The position numbers were made by a program, and so were the translations under genes. From assembly GCA_026003475.1 (NCBI GenBank), contig BPHJ01000001.1, positions 991,189-1,055,188 on the forward strand: 64,000 bases of DNA, in the 5' to 3' direction. This document shows, in pieces, positions 37,401-44,460 of the stretch. Within the stretch, counting starts at the first letter, position 1. Every line of letters starts with the position of its first letter. This stretch comes from Candidatus Kapaibacterium sp. GTDB lineage: Bacteria > Bacteroidota > Ignavibacteria > Kapaibacteriales > NICIL-2. The notes beneath the pieces are model-generated. The model searched no databases and was not told where the DNA came from. It saw only the letters and a program-made list of their open reading frames with translations.

Positions 37401-37748
37401 TTTCTGTAATTCCAAGACGTCGTTGTTCAAGTAAATAGTCACATTGTCCTTCCCTGCGACATTGACCTCTTCGGTCAACTTGCCCACCAAACTCACCACC
37501 AAGATTTGCGAGGAGTTGGTCGGAACGTCAATCGAGAATTCACCATCGGAGCGACGGACCACTGTTCCCACTTTGGTGCCCTTGACCTTGATCACTGCAC
37601 CGAGGAGGGGTTCCTTTGTATCGGCATCGAGCACTCTACCAGTAACGCGGCGAACGTCCTGTGCATGCAACGGATGCACGATACCAACTACAACTGCAAC
37701 CGACGCGACAAGCGTCAATCCAGCGAGAATCCGAAGCAACGGCTTCAT
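34416..37748 (-). CDS. SusC/RagA-family TonB-dependent outer-membrane transporter
   Basis: 1110 residues from ATG 37748; the frame extends 93 codons upstream, but that stretch covers the leader and promoter. A signal peptide ends near HPLHAQ. A carboxypeptidase-regulatory-like domain follows (RVTGRVLDADTKEPLLGAVIKVKGT, about 30-110). A TonB-box-like VVVTAVGIEREKRSLGYS comes next, then the plug (LVGKVAGVQINSSSGSPG, RLRGVNS, PLFIVDGV, SINVLKGAAATSLYG). A 22-strand barrel runs to the C-terminus, ending SFGFGLRASF. It imports a large nutrient using TonB energy together with the SusD lipoprotein. A good promoter and a leader hairpin lie upstream. Confidence 0.95.
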   Translation of the reverse strand: MKPLLRILAGLTLVASVAVVVGIVHPLHAQDVRRVTGRVLDADTKEPLLGAVIKVKGTKVGTVVRRSDGEFSIDVPTNSSQILVVSLVGKLTEEVNVAGKDNVTIYLNNDVLELQKVVVTAVGIEREKRSLGYSTQEIGGTAISQNREQNLVNALVGKVAGVQINSSSGSPGSASYIRLRGVNSVSFNNQPLFIVDGVFIDNSDYAGFVNASNAAEGTAGNMVNGVDQVSRILDINPDDIESINVLKGAAATSLYGLSAAAGAIVITTKKGRRDGTVNVQYSYNTTFDEVNKLPELQSRFAQGTGGNYRGPETRTSTSWGPLMDTLRFDGSTNYPWDKNGRIVGLSAAPPGAKPVTPYDNTGNFFTTGGTTNHNLAITSGSSWGSYYFSVQNTRTTGVVPLSSFERSSLRLNADANLRSDLKISTAAQYVRSGGRRVQKGSNTSGVMLGLLRTTPSFDNSNGFGPDAVYNPSAYSFPDGTQRTYRGTGNYDNPFWTVNKNAYTDITDRVIGSAQMDYYPESWFGDQWLGSISATIRVGADVYATQERNGIAVNSATAPAGRVVTGDIRNRNINADLLLTFNREITEDIGARLTLGTQIYNTDFRNMVIQGDGLTIPDFYDLSNASTFTPYFRNGTLRRLGTFFDAQISYRELLYLNGSYRVERSTTLPKDNNAFGYGNIAMSFVFSELFDRESSVLSFGKLRASYATVGSDAPLFVLNTPFTRASIADGWVNGIQWPLNGVPGFIKGTGLGSDQLRPEKREEIELGLELKFFENRVGLDLTFYQTRNIDQILAVSIARSSGFNSQYRNVGTMKNSGIEAVLHLVPYQDQDWNVALDVNFSTFSNTVESLAPGIETISLSGFAGGSIRAAAGQPYGQIYGGGWMRDPQGRIVVGNNGLPLVDQTEKAWGSFIPDWIAGANLTISYSNLSINAVLDWKQGGKMWNGTRAALNFFGMSKETEDRGTLNGSYGGITIRNGVVDGVKMVTDDQGNVTYVTNDIPVSGGLGQNFWGTGGFYNNFNSSNTEPFVEDGGWIRLREVTISYRMPKVVTDALGFVKGLDVFVTGRNVFLSTKYTGVDPETSLVGAGNGQGIDYFNNPGIRSFGFGLRASF

Positions 37749-37754
37749 ACTGCA

Positions 37755-37793
37755 TACCCGAAAATGGTTCAACAAATACCACAGCTTCGGGTA
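37755..37793 (-). promoter_or_regulatory. Hairpin in the susC leader next to the start codon
   Basis: An 8-base perfect inverted repeat (37755-37762 with 37786-37793) encloses a 4-base inner pair (TGGT 37778-37781 on the minus strand, ACCA 37765-37768). It lies 7 bases before the susC ATG, over the place a ribosome-binding site would occupy. It might limit translation; the regulatory role is inference. Confidence 0.4.
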
Positions 37794-37871
37794 GAGAGTA
37801 CACTCGCAAATGACTGCCCGTGATGCCTTGATCTTTCTCTGGTGGTGAAGATTCCCTCCATCCTCCCGGCG

Positions 37872-37903
37872 CAAACATACAACACCGCAGAGGTTTTTGC
37901 AAA
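37872..37903 (-). promoter_or_regulatory. susC promoter, Bacteroidota type
   Basis: The minus strand has TTTG at 37903-37900, then 20 bases, then TATGTTTG at 37879-37872 followed by C. This fits the -33/-7 consensus TTTG-N19~20-TAnnTTTG and is the best promoter in the window. It sits against the end of ychF and predicts a leader of about 115-120 bases. Confidence 0.65.
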
Positions 37904-37905
37904 CC

Positions 37906-38994
37906 TTACACGTTGAACCGAAAGTAAACGATATCACCATCGGCGATGATGTAGTCTCGCCCTTCGATGCGATAGAGTCCAGCTTCGCGAACTGCTTGCT
38001 CAGAGCCAAGCCGCTCCCAATCAGCATAACTCATCACTTCGGCACGAATGAACCCTCGTTCGAAATCGGAATGGATCACCCCTGCTGCCTCTGGTGCACG
38101 CGTCCCCTGCCGCACGGTCCATGCACGAGTTTCCTTGGGTCCAGCAGTGAAAAACGTAATCAAGCCCAGCAATCGGTAAGCACGCTGAATCAAGCGGTCC
38201 AAGGCAGGATGCTCCATACCTAACTCTGCCAGAAAAAATCTGCGTTCGTCGTCCTGCATGGTTGCAATCGCAGCTTCGATGCTCCCGCAGAGTACGACAA
38301 CATCAGCACCTTCTGCTTGGGCACGCGTTTGGACAGCCTCCACCCAGTGATTCCCCTGGCGAAAACCAGTTTCATCGGTGTTGGCAACGTAGAGCACAGG
38401 CTTGGCTGTTAGCAAGGACAACTCACGCATCCATGCCAACTCTCGATCACTCAAAGGAGCAAGTGTTCGTGCAGGTTTGCCCTCATTCAAGTGCACATTC
38501 AGCCGATCAAGGAACGCGCGTTCCTCGGCAACATCCGGCTGTCGCTTTCGTCCAAGCGATTCCATTCGCCGCTGCACGGTTTCAAGATCCTTGAGCAGCA
38601 ATTCAGTCTCGATGACGCTGATGTCGCGAATCGGATCAACCGTTCCCGCTACGTGAACCACGTTTGGATCATCAAAACAGCGAACCACGTGCACGATGAC
38701 ACTGACCTCCCGAATGTGCGATAGGAACTGGTTCCCAAGACCTTCCCCTCGGGCTGCCCCTTCGACCAATCCTGCAATGTCAACAAACTGCACTGTTGCT
38801 GAAATAACCTTCGCGCTCTTATAGGCATCGGCAAGCCGTTCCAAGCGCGCATCGGGAACCGGAACAATCCCAACATTCGGTTCGATGGTACAGAACGGAT
38901 AATTCTCCGCTGGAATATCGTTCGACGTGAGCGCATTGAAGAGCGTGGATTTGCCGACGTTCGGCAAACCAACAATGCCACAGGATAGTGCCAT
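37906..38994 (-). CDS. ychF: Redox-regulated ATPase YchF (Obg-like)
   Basis: 362 residues. The P-loop is [14 protein letters not shown] near residue 9, and switch II is [20 protein letters not shown]. The specificity motif is the NTDE-type sequence in YVANTDETG instead of NKxD, as expected for the ATP-preferring YchF/OLA1 group. The C-terminal TGS-like domain has [31 protein letters not shown] and DIVYFRFNV. It binds ribosomes and affects stress responses and translation start choice. It is the last gene of the envelope operon, 28 bases after the DUF1207 gene. Confidence 0.96.
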   Translation of the reverse strand: MALSCGIVGLPNVGKSTLFNALTSNDIPAENYPFCTIEPNVGIVPVPDARLERLADAYKSAKVISATVQFVDIAGLVEGAARGEGLGNQFLSHIREVSVIVHVVRCFDDPNVVHVAGTVDPIRDISVIETELLLKDLETVQRRMESLGRKRQPDVAEERAFLDRLNVHLNEGKPARTLAPLSDRELAWMRELSLLTAKPVLYVANTDETGFRQGNHWVEAVQTRAQAEGADVVVLCGSIEAAIATMQDDERRFFLAELGMEHPALDRLIQRAYRLLGLITFFTAGPKETRAWTVRQGTRAPEAAGVIHSDFERGFIRAEVMSYADWERLGSEQAVREAGLYRIEGRDYIIADGDIVYFRFNV

Positions 38995-39022
38995 TGATCA
39001 TTCGTTGGTGATGGTGAGAAAG

Positions 39023-39886
39023 TCAGAACAACACTTGTGTACCGAACGCCCAATACTGGTCGCGTCGGTCGAACCACATCCCGTGCATGGAAAAACCAGC
39101 GTAGTAATAGCTGCAGAGGGCGACTCGACCCGTGCTCCGATCGAGCACAACGGCTCCAAACTGTGCAGCGTGCACTGCCTGCGTTACTCCCCCGATCCCA
39201 ACAATTCGAACATCATAGCCCGCAACCACCGGAACACCCAACCTGCCAGACCACTCGACACCAAACTGTGGAATGATCCGGCTCACTGGTGTTGGAAGTT
39301 CTTTGACCGTGAGCAGCACAGTCCCCCCACCATAGACCCGCACGTTCATCGCAAGCCATTCATGCGCAACGATTGCATCCAGGAACTCTCGGCTGTAGAT
39401 GAACGGACGCTGTCGAAGCATGCCGGTCGAATCAGCAAAGCCATCGGCCAGATGCGCTGAAATATGTGCCAGCCGTACTCGAGCGGAAAGCATTCGTCCA
39501 TCAAGACGCCATCGGGAGGATGCGTTTATCCCGAACATGTAGTCAACCATCTCGACGGGGAACTTCAGATTTGCTTCGGAGCGCAGCCGTGAGTAGGTGA
39601 ATGCGTCCACCCCCAGTGCAAGCCGAGCATCGTCTGCACTTGCCTCATCGCGTGCAAGAGAAGTGTTCAAAACATCTGCAGAAAAGCCTATGTCAAGCCG
39701 CAATCGCTCGAGAGATGGCTGAAACTGAAAACCTATCCGTGGCTCAAAGACTGCTGCCACTAGTGGGCGGAAACACAAGGAGCTCTTCAGTACAGACGCC
39801 AATGCTGTGTCCGCCGACGTGTCCTCTTGCGCTGGTGCGGAAACAAGAATGCAGCCTAATACCAGGAGCACAAGCACTCTGTTCAC
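39023..39886 (-). CDS. DUF1207-like outer-membrane protein
   Basis: 287 residues from GTG 39886. This start is preferred because an AGGAG ribosome-binding site lies 7 bases upstream and the GTG overlaps the lpxA stop as GTGA; the longer GTG at 39910 lacks these. The signal peptide is VNRVLVLLVLGCILVSAPAQ. The mature part has CFRPLVAAVFEPRIGFQF and the closing VALCSYYYAGFSMHGMWF plus FGTQVLF, both resembling DUF1207 proteins, which look like outer-membrane barrels of unknown role. Its position between lpxA and ychF in an operon for outer-membrane assembly suggests an envelope role, but nothing more specific can be said. Confidence 0.75.
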   Translation of the reverse strand: MNRVLVLLVLGCILVSAPAQEDTSADTALASVLKSSLCFRPLVAAVFEPRIGFQFQPSLERLRLDIGFSADVLNTSLARDEASADDARLALGVDAFTYSRLRSEANLKFPVEMVDYMFGINASSRWRLDGRMLSARVRLAHISAHLADGFADSTGMLRQRPFIYSREFLDAIVAHEWLAMNVRVYGGGTVLLTVKELPTPVSRIIPQFGVEWSGRLGVPVVAGYDVRIVGIGGVTQAVHAAQFGAVVLDRSTGRVALCSYYYAGFSMHGMWFDRRDQYWAFGTQVLF

Positions 39887-40659
39887 CGGTACACTCCTCG
39901 CGTCGAGCACTCAACAAATTCGATAACCTCTGCGACGACACCATTGGGATGGGGATACTGCTGTCGGTATGCAGCTATACCATCACTCATGTTATAGCCA
40001 GAAAAAAATGCGATTGAGTAAAACGTCTCGAGTGCTTCGATCTGCTCGGAGGAAAATCCTCGTCGCTGCAAGCCAATGCGATTGATGCCTTCGACCTTGA
40101 CTGGATCACGACCAACCAATGCATAGGGCGGGACATCCTTGGTGATCATAGCATCGGCGGCAACCATTGCATGCTTGCCGATACGGCAGAACTGATGCAC
40201 CTTTGCAACTCCACCTAAAACTGCCCAGTCACCAATCTCGACATGACCGCCAAGCTGCACGGCATTGGCAAGAACAACGTGATCACCGATGACACAATCG
40301 TGCGCAACATGAACGTATGCCATCACCAAGCAATCGCTACCGATATGTGTTGCCGGTGAGTGAGAGGCACGGTTGAGCGTTGCAAACTCTCGAATCGTCG
40401 TTCGGTCGCCAATAATCACCGTCGTCGGTCCCCCGTCGTACCTCAAATCCTGGGGTTCAGCGCCAATGATTGCACTGGGATAAATCATGCACTCAGCGCC
40501 GATTCGTGCACCGTTCAAAATCACGGCATGCGGATAGATGCATGTGCCATCGCCGATGACGACATCGTCGCCAACGATTGCATAGGCACCGATTTCGACA
40601 CCGTCGCCTATGGATGCACGATCCGAAACAATTGCCGTTGGGTGAATCTGTGTTGCCAT
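39883..40659 (-). CDS. lpxA: Acyl-ACP:UDP-GlcNAc O-acyltransferase
   Basis: 258 residues. First step of lipid A synthesis: it transfers a 3-hydroxyacyl chain from ACP to UDP-GlcNAc. The N-terminal two thirds are hexapeptide repeats forming a left-handed beta-helix (IGDGVEIGAYAIVG, VHVAHDCVIGDHVVLANAVQLGGHVEIG). The His of VAHDCVIGD matches the catalytic His125 of the E. coli enzyme. GRDPVKVEGINRIGLQRRGFS begins the helical C-terminal domain. It starts at ATG 40659, which overlaps the lpxC/fabZ stop as TGATG, and it ends overlapping the next gene as GTGA. Confidence 0.96.
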   Translation of the reverse strand: MATQIHPTAIVSDRASIGDGVEIGAYAIVGDDVVIGDGTCIYPHAVILNGARIGAECMIYPSAIIGAEPQDLRYDGGPTTVIIGDRTTIREFATLNRASHSPATHIGSDCLVMAYVHVAHDCVIGDHVVLANAVQLGGHVEIGDWAVLGGVAKVHQFCRIGKHAMVAADAMITKDVPPYALVGRDPVKVEGINRIGLQRRGFSSEQIEALETFYSIAFFSGYNMSDGIAAYRQQYPHPNGVVAEVIEFVECSTRGVYR

Positions 40660-42065
40660 CACGCCTCCCGATCAACTACTGCTGCCTGCAGGTCGGCTTC
40701 GGCAACTAATTGCTCAGCGACGTAGGCTTTTGCATGGAGAGCAATAGTGTTGAACCGCTTGCCAGTCATGACGACATCGAGAACGAGCTGATCGCCAGGA
40801 GTAACGGGTTTACGGAACTTCGCGTTGTTGATACCCATGAAGAACACCAGCTTACTTGCATCGTACATGCCATCAACGTTCAGGAGCAGAATGCATCCGA
40901 CCTGCGCCATTGCCTCCAAGATCAGCACTCCTGGCATTACCGGTCGAACGGGAAAGTGTCCAGGGAAGTAGGGTTCGTTGATCGTCACGTTTTTGATGCC
41001 GACGATGCGATTGTGCTCGCTATCGAACTCGATGATGCGATCCACCATCAAGAACGGGAAACGATGCGGCATGATCTTGAGAATCGCATTGACATCGAGA
41101 ACGGCTCCATCACTTCGCTTGGGCTGGTAGCGACGGAGAAGGCGTTTTTGTTCGTAGTGTTTCCGGATCTTCCGCGCAAATTCAATATTACTTGCATGGC
41201 CAGGGCGTGCTGCCAGAATCTGCGCTTTCATCGGGACACCTACCAATGCTAAGTCGCCCATCAAATCGAGCAGCTTGTGACGAGCTGGTTCGTTTTTGAA
41301 GCGAAGCTGCGTATTATTCAGGATGCCGCTAGACCCAAGCACCACATTCCGGGCAACACCGAGTTTCTGGAGTAGTGCATGAAGCTGATCACTGCTCATT
41401 TCCCGGTCTACGATGACAATGGCGTTATCTAAGTTGCCACCGCGGATGAGTCCTTGATCCCAGAGCATTTCAACTTCATGGAGGAAGCAGAACGTACGTG
41501 CTGGCGCAAACTCGGTGACAAATTCCTTTTCGAGATTGAACAGCCCCGTATGCTGGCTACCCAAGGCGGGGTTGTTGTAGTCAATCATCACCGTGATGCG
41601 GTAATCATCGTTGGGCAGCGCGACAAGATCAACGCCTTTCTCCTCGTTGGTATAGCGAATTGGTTGATCGAAGACCAAATATTCACGGGGTGCCGATTGC
41701 TCAACAATGCTCGTTTGTTGCAATGCTTCCACGAACGGCAGCGCACTTCCATCGCCGACGGGTGGTTCGTTCGCCGACAGTTCCATACGACAATTGTCGA
41801 TCTGCAACCCGACCAATGCTGCCAGGACGTGCTCGACAGTATGGACCGATGCCCCGTCGTAGGAGATCGTTGTTCCTCGGGCGATGTCGGTAACGTAATC
41901 AACCAGTGCAGGGATTTCCGGACTGTTGGCCAGATCGGAACGGACGAAACGATAACCATAATTCTCGGGTGCTGGGTGGAAGGTAATCGTTGAGGGATTA
42001 CCCGTATGCAGGCCAACTCCAGAAAAGCTAACAGGCTCCTTGATCGTGCGCTGACGGTCAACCAT
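40659..42065 (-). CDS. lpxC/fabZ: Bifunctional UDP-3-O-acyl-GlcNAc deacetylase / 3-hydroxyacyl-ACP dehydratase
   Basis: 468 residues, a fusion. Residues 1 to about 305 are LpxC, the Zn-dependent committed step of lipid A synthesis: GVGLHTG, HTVEHVLAAL with a Zn His, RTFCFLHEVE, and ARHKLLDLMGDLAL with the other ligands (H-x3-D). Residues about 325-468 are FabZ: MPHRFPFLMVDRI with the catalytic His and FPGHFPVRPVMPGVLILEAMAQ with the catalytic Glu; it dehydrates hydroxyacyl-ACP in fatty acid synthesis. Joining the two balances lipid A and phospholipid supply, since both compete for hydroxymyristoyl-ACP. The fusion is known in the Bacteroidota/Chlorobiota group. A TAnnTTTG box 23 bases upstream suggests an internal promoter. 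Confidence 0.96.
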   Translation of the reverse strand: MVDRQRTIKEPVSFSGVGLHTGNPSTITFHPAPENYGYRFVRSDLANSPEIPALVDYVTDIARGTTISYDGASVHTVEHVLAALVGLQIDNCRMELSANEPPVGDGSALPFVEALQQTSIVEQSAPREYLVFDQPIRYTNEEKGVDLVALPNDDYRITVMIDYNNPALGSQHTGLFNLEKEFVTEFAPARTFCFLHEVEMLWDQGLIRGGNLDNAIVIVDREMSSDQLHALLQKLGVARNVVLGSSGILNNTQLRFKNEPARHKLLDLMGDLALVGVPMKAQILAARPGHASNIEFARKIRKHYEQKRLLRRYQPKRSDGAVLDVNAILKIMPHRFPFLMVDRIIEFDSEHNRIVGIKNVTINEPYFPGHFPVRPVMPGVLILEAMAQVGCILLLNVDGMYDASKLVFFMGINNAKFRKPVTPGDQLVLDVVMTGKRFNTIALHAKAYVAEQLVAEADLQAAVVDREA

Positions 42066-42087
42066 TATCGTTTCAGAAAAATGCGTG

Positions 42088-42095
42088 CAAAATTA
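42088..42095 (-). promoter_or_regulatory. Candidate internal -7 box upstream of lpxC/fabZ
   Basis: The minus strand reads TAATTTTG followed by CA, 23 bases before the ATG, in the 55-base gap after lpxD. The surrounding 15 bases (42084-42098) are identical to those upstream of cca at 32901-32915. Confidence 0.45.
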
Positions 42096-42120
42096 CCGTA
42101 TCGCCGTTCGGCTCGGGCGG

Positions 42121-43185
42121 TTAGTCGTGCTCGTCCCGCAGTTGATCTGTCGGAGTGGGTGCGAACTTCTGGGTAAGGGATTCCAGAATTGGGAGCAGTT
42201 CCACCAAGCGACGTAGCGCAGCTTCGCTGCGAAGGCGTCTTTTCAGCTCAACAGCAGGGGTGCCGCTGTATTCACCCGGCTCGGTGATGGATTTCGACAC
42301 TCCCGCTTGGGCACCAATGGTTACATCATTGCACGTTTGAATATGGCCAGTCAATCCGGCTTGTCCACCGATGCGATTGCGCTCTCCGATATGGGTGCTG
42401 CCGGCAATACCAGCCTGGGCTGCGATCGCTGTCTGCTGACCAATGGTTACGTTATGAGCGATATGCACTAAGTTGTCGAGCTTTGCCCCACGCCGAATGA
42501 TTGTCGAGCCAAGCAATGCACGATCTATGCACGTATTGGCTCCGATTTCGACATCATCTTCAACGACAACATTCCCGATGTGCGGCAGTCGGCGATAGCC
42601 ACCCTCGGCGGTTGCAACGTAGCCGAACCCTTCCGATCCAATCACCGCACCTTCTCCAATGCGGCAGTTGTTCCCGATCACACACAGACGGCAGATAATT
42701 GCTCCCGCACCAATGACAGTCCCATCGCCAATAACCACTCCATCCTCGATGACTGCGTTCATCCCTATCTCGACATTCTCGCCTATTGTGGCATGCTCAC
42801 CGATCACCACTCCAGCAGCAATTTGTGCGCTTTTCGCAATCGTACTCGATGGCGCAATAGATGCGGTGTGGTGCACGGTACCACCGTGGTATTTTTCGCT
42901 TGCAACGATCTGCTCGAGAATCGTTGCCAATGCGTGTTCGGGAGCTGGGTGGATGATGCGATGCACTGTCGCTGGAAGGTGGCCGGCAAATTCCTCGGTG
43001 GTGATGACGGCGCCGGCATGTGTTCGCGTTGCCAGGTCAAGAAACTCCCGTCGCGCGACAAAGGACAGATCGCTCGGAGTTGCTTGGTCAAGCGGGGCAA
43101 TACCCGTCACGAAAAATGCGGCATCACCTTCGACTCTGCCGCCGACAAGCGAAGCAATTTCTGAAAGCTGAAATCGTACGTTCAT
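42121..43185 (-). CDS. lpxD: UDP-3-O-(3-hydroxyacyl)glucosamine N-acyltransferase
   Basis: 354 residues from ATG 43185 ([11 protein letters not shown]); a start seven codons earlier is less likely. The N-terminal uridine-binding domain (about 1-100) is followed by the left-handed beta-helix of hexapeptide repeats ([23 protein letters not shown]). [22 protein letters not shown] is diagnostic for LpxD, and [21 protein letters not shown] carries the catalytic His. The C-terminal helix is STKRLLSEA-like with a polar end. It carries out the third step of lipid A synthesis. It lies 30 bases after the second skp-like gene in the envelope operon. Confidence 0.96.
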   Translation of the reverse strand: MNVRFQLSEIASLVGGRVEGDAAFFVTGIAPLDQATPSDLSFVARREFLDLATRTHAGAVITTEEFAGHLPATVHRIIHPAPEHALATILEQIVASEKYHGGTVHHTASIAPSSTIAKSAQIAAGVVIGEHATIGENVEIGMNAVIEDGVVIGDGTVIGAGAIICRLCVIGNNCRIGEGAVIGSEGFGYVATAEGGYRRLPHIGNVVVEDDVEIGANTCIDRALLGSTIIRRGAKLDNLVHIAHNVTIGQQTAIAAQAGIAGSTHIGERNRIGGQAGLTGHIQTCNDVTIGAQAGVSKSITEPGEYSGTPAVELKRRLRSEAALRRLVELLPILESLTQKFAPTPTDQLRDEHD

Positions 43186-43215
43186 GATGTTTGTTTCTAG
43201 TGACAAAAAAATGAC

Positions 43216-43875
43216 TCAGCGTGGAATTTCCTCCGATTCCGGTTGTGGCGCATCTGATGCTGGCGTTCTGCTCCGACGTCGAGGTGCTGGGGGTGATTGT
43301 TTCTGCTGCGCCTTATTGCGTGGGTCTTCCTCAATTGCTTTTGCTAATTCTTTCTCCAAGTCTTCGGCGGCGATGTTGAGCTTTTTCATCACCTTCACTG
43401 TCAGGTCGTACTTGGGGTTGACGTAGGGGATCACCTGCGTGCTCTTATCGAGAACAATGTCGAAACCTTCGTTGGCTGCAACATCTTGAACTGCTGCGTA
43501 GAGCTTCTCCTCGACTGGCCGGAGAATGAGTTGGGTTTGTTGATCGTATTCGCCACCAGGTTCGAATTTTTGTTTGAGGAATCGTTCGCGCTCATCCTTG
43601 AGTCGAGCAAGCTCGGCTTCTTTCTGCTGCCGTTCATCGGCGCTCCAGACGAGACGATTTTTTTTGATCTCCGCTTCGAGTGTCTCGATGGCTTTCTGTT
43701 GCTCAGCTGCTTGGCGTTTCCAATCATCAACCAGGCTTTGGATGCGTTGCTCGGCCTGTTGCATTTCAGGCCAGCGTGAACGAATGGCATCAGAAGCAAT
43801 AAAGCCAACCTTCTGTGCCTGAGATGCAGCACTGCTGAGCACCAGCAGCACTGCACACAGGGTAAAAAACCTCAC
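43216..43875 (-). CDS. OmpH/Skp-family periplasmic chaperone, second copy
   Basis: 219 residues from GTG 43875, which gives a good signal peptide (VRFFTLCAVLLVLSSAASQAQ). KVGFIASDAI is the typical first strand of OmpH proteins, then long charged helices form the coiled-coil arms (about 45-120). ILRPVEEKLYAAVQDVAANEGFDIVLDKS closes the core. The C-terminal 45 residues are an added Lys/Arg/Pro/Glu-rich tail not found in classical Skp. It should hold unfolded outer-membrane proteins in the periplasm on the way to BamA. It is separated from the first copy by 13 bases and from lpxD by 30. Confidence 0.9.
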   Translation of the reverse strand: MRFFTLCAVLLVLSSAASQAQKVGFIASDAIRSRWPEMQQAEQRIQSLVDDWKRQAAEQQKAIETLEAEIKKNRLVWSADERQQKEAELARLKDERERFLKQKFEPGGEYDQQTQLILRPVEEKLYAAVQDVAANEGFDIVLDKSTQVIPYVNPKYDLTVKVMKKLNIAAEDLEKELAKAIEEDPRNKAQQKQSPPAPRRRSRTPASDAPQPESEEIPR

Positions 43876-43888
43876 GTCGTTTGGGAGA

Positions 43889-44431
43889 TTACTTCGAGCC
43901 ACGCTTGATGCGATCGAGAACTTTGTACGTAATGTCGGCTTTATCCTCTGCATAGAGCAGAAAGCTTGAGGCACGATCGAAGACGAAGTTGTAGCGCTCT
44001 TCTTTTGCAACAGCAGCTACCGCTTCTTGGACTTTTTTCAGAATCGGGCTCAAGAGCGAATCCCGCCGACGCGCCAGCTCTCCTTGTAAGCCGAACTTTT
44101 CTTCCTGATAGAGCGCGTACTGTTGCTGCAATGCTCGCAGGTCATCTTCCTCTTTACGTTGAGCATCGGATGTCATCATTGCTTTGCTCTTTTGGTAGGA
44201 CTCGAAGCGTTCTTTGAATCGGGTCTCCATCATCTGGAGCGTATCGAGATACCGTTTGCGAAGCTCGGTCAGCTCACGATCTGCTGCAACAGCTTCGGGC
44301 AGTTCCTTGGCAATTTTCTCCAAGTCTGCGATTGCAATGCGTAGCGGTTGTTCTTTGAATCCAGCTCCATCACGCTGCGCAAGGAGAGTTACCGTTGCTA
44401 CCACCGTCAACAACAACACAGGGTATTTCAT
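43889..44431 (-). CDS. OmpH/Skp-family periplasmic chaperone, first copy
   Basis: 180 residues with signal peptide MKYPVLLLTVVATVTLLA. LRIAIADLEKIAKELPEA is the strand and first turn, and the middle is a long alpha-helical arm pair (METRFKERFESYQKSKAMM, LRALQQQYALYQEEKFGLQ). ILKKVQEAVAAVAKEERYNFVFDRA and DITYKVLDRI form the body. It shares the fold of the next gene but little sequence, so they are old paralogues, not a recent duplication. It lies 29 bases after bamA, the usual place for skp in this group. Confidence 0.9.
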   Translation of the reverse strand: MKYPVLLLTVVATVTLLAQRDGAGFKEQPLRIAIADLEKIAKELPEAVAADRELTELRKRYLDTLQMMETRFKERFESYQKSKAMMTSDAQRKEEDDLRALQQQYALYQEEKFGLQGELARRRDSLLSPILKKVQEAVAAVAKEERYNFVFDRASSFLLYAEDKADITYKVLDRIKRGSK

Positions 44432-44460
44432 CCGAACAAGTCGTAGAGTTGTGAAACAAG

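Noticed and set aside
37749-38027. Extended N-terminus of the SusC protein in the same frame
   Set aside because: The extension covers the promoter, the leader hairpin and the end of ychF, and would bury the signal peptide at MKPLLRILAGL.
43216-44431. Two skp-like genes as a recent tandem duplication
   Set aside because: They share fold features but little identity in sequence or length, so an old paralogous pair fits better.
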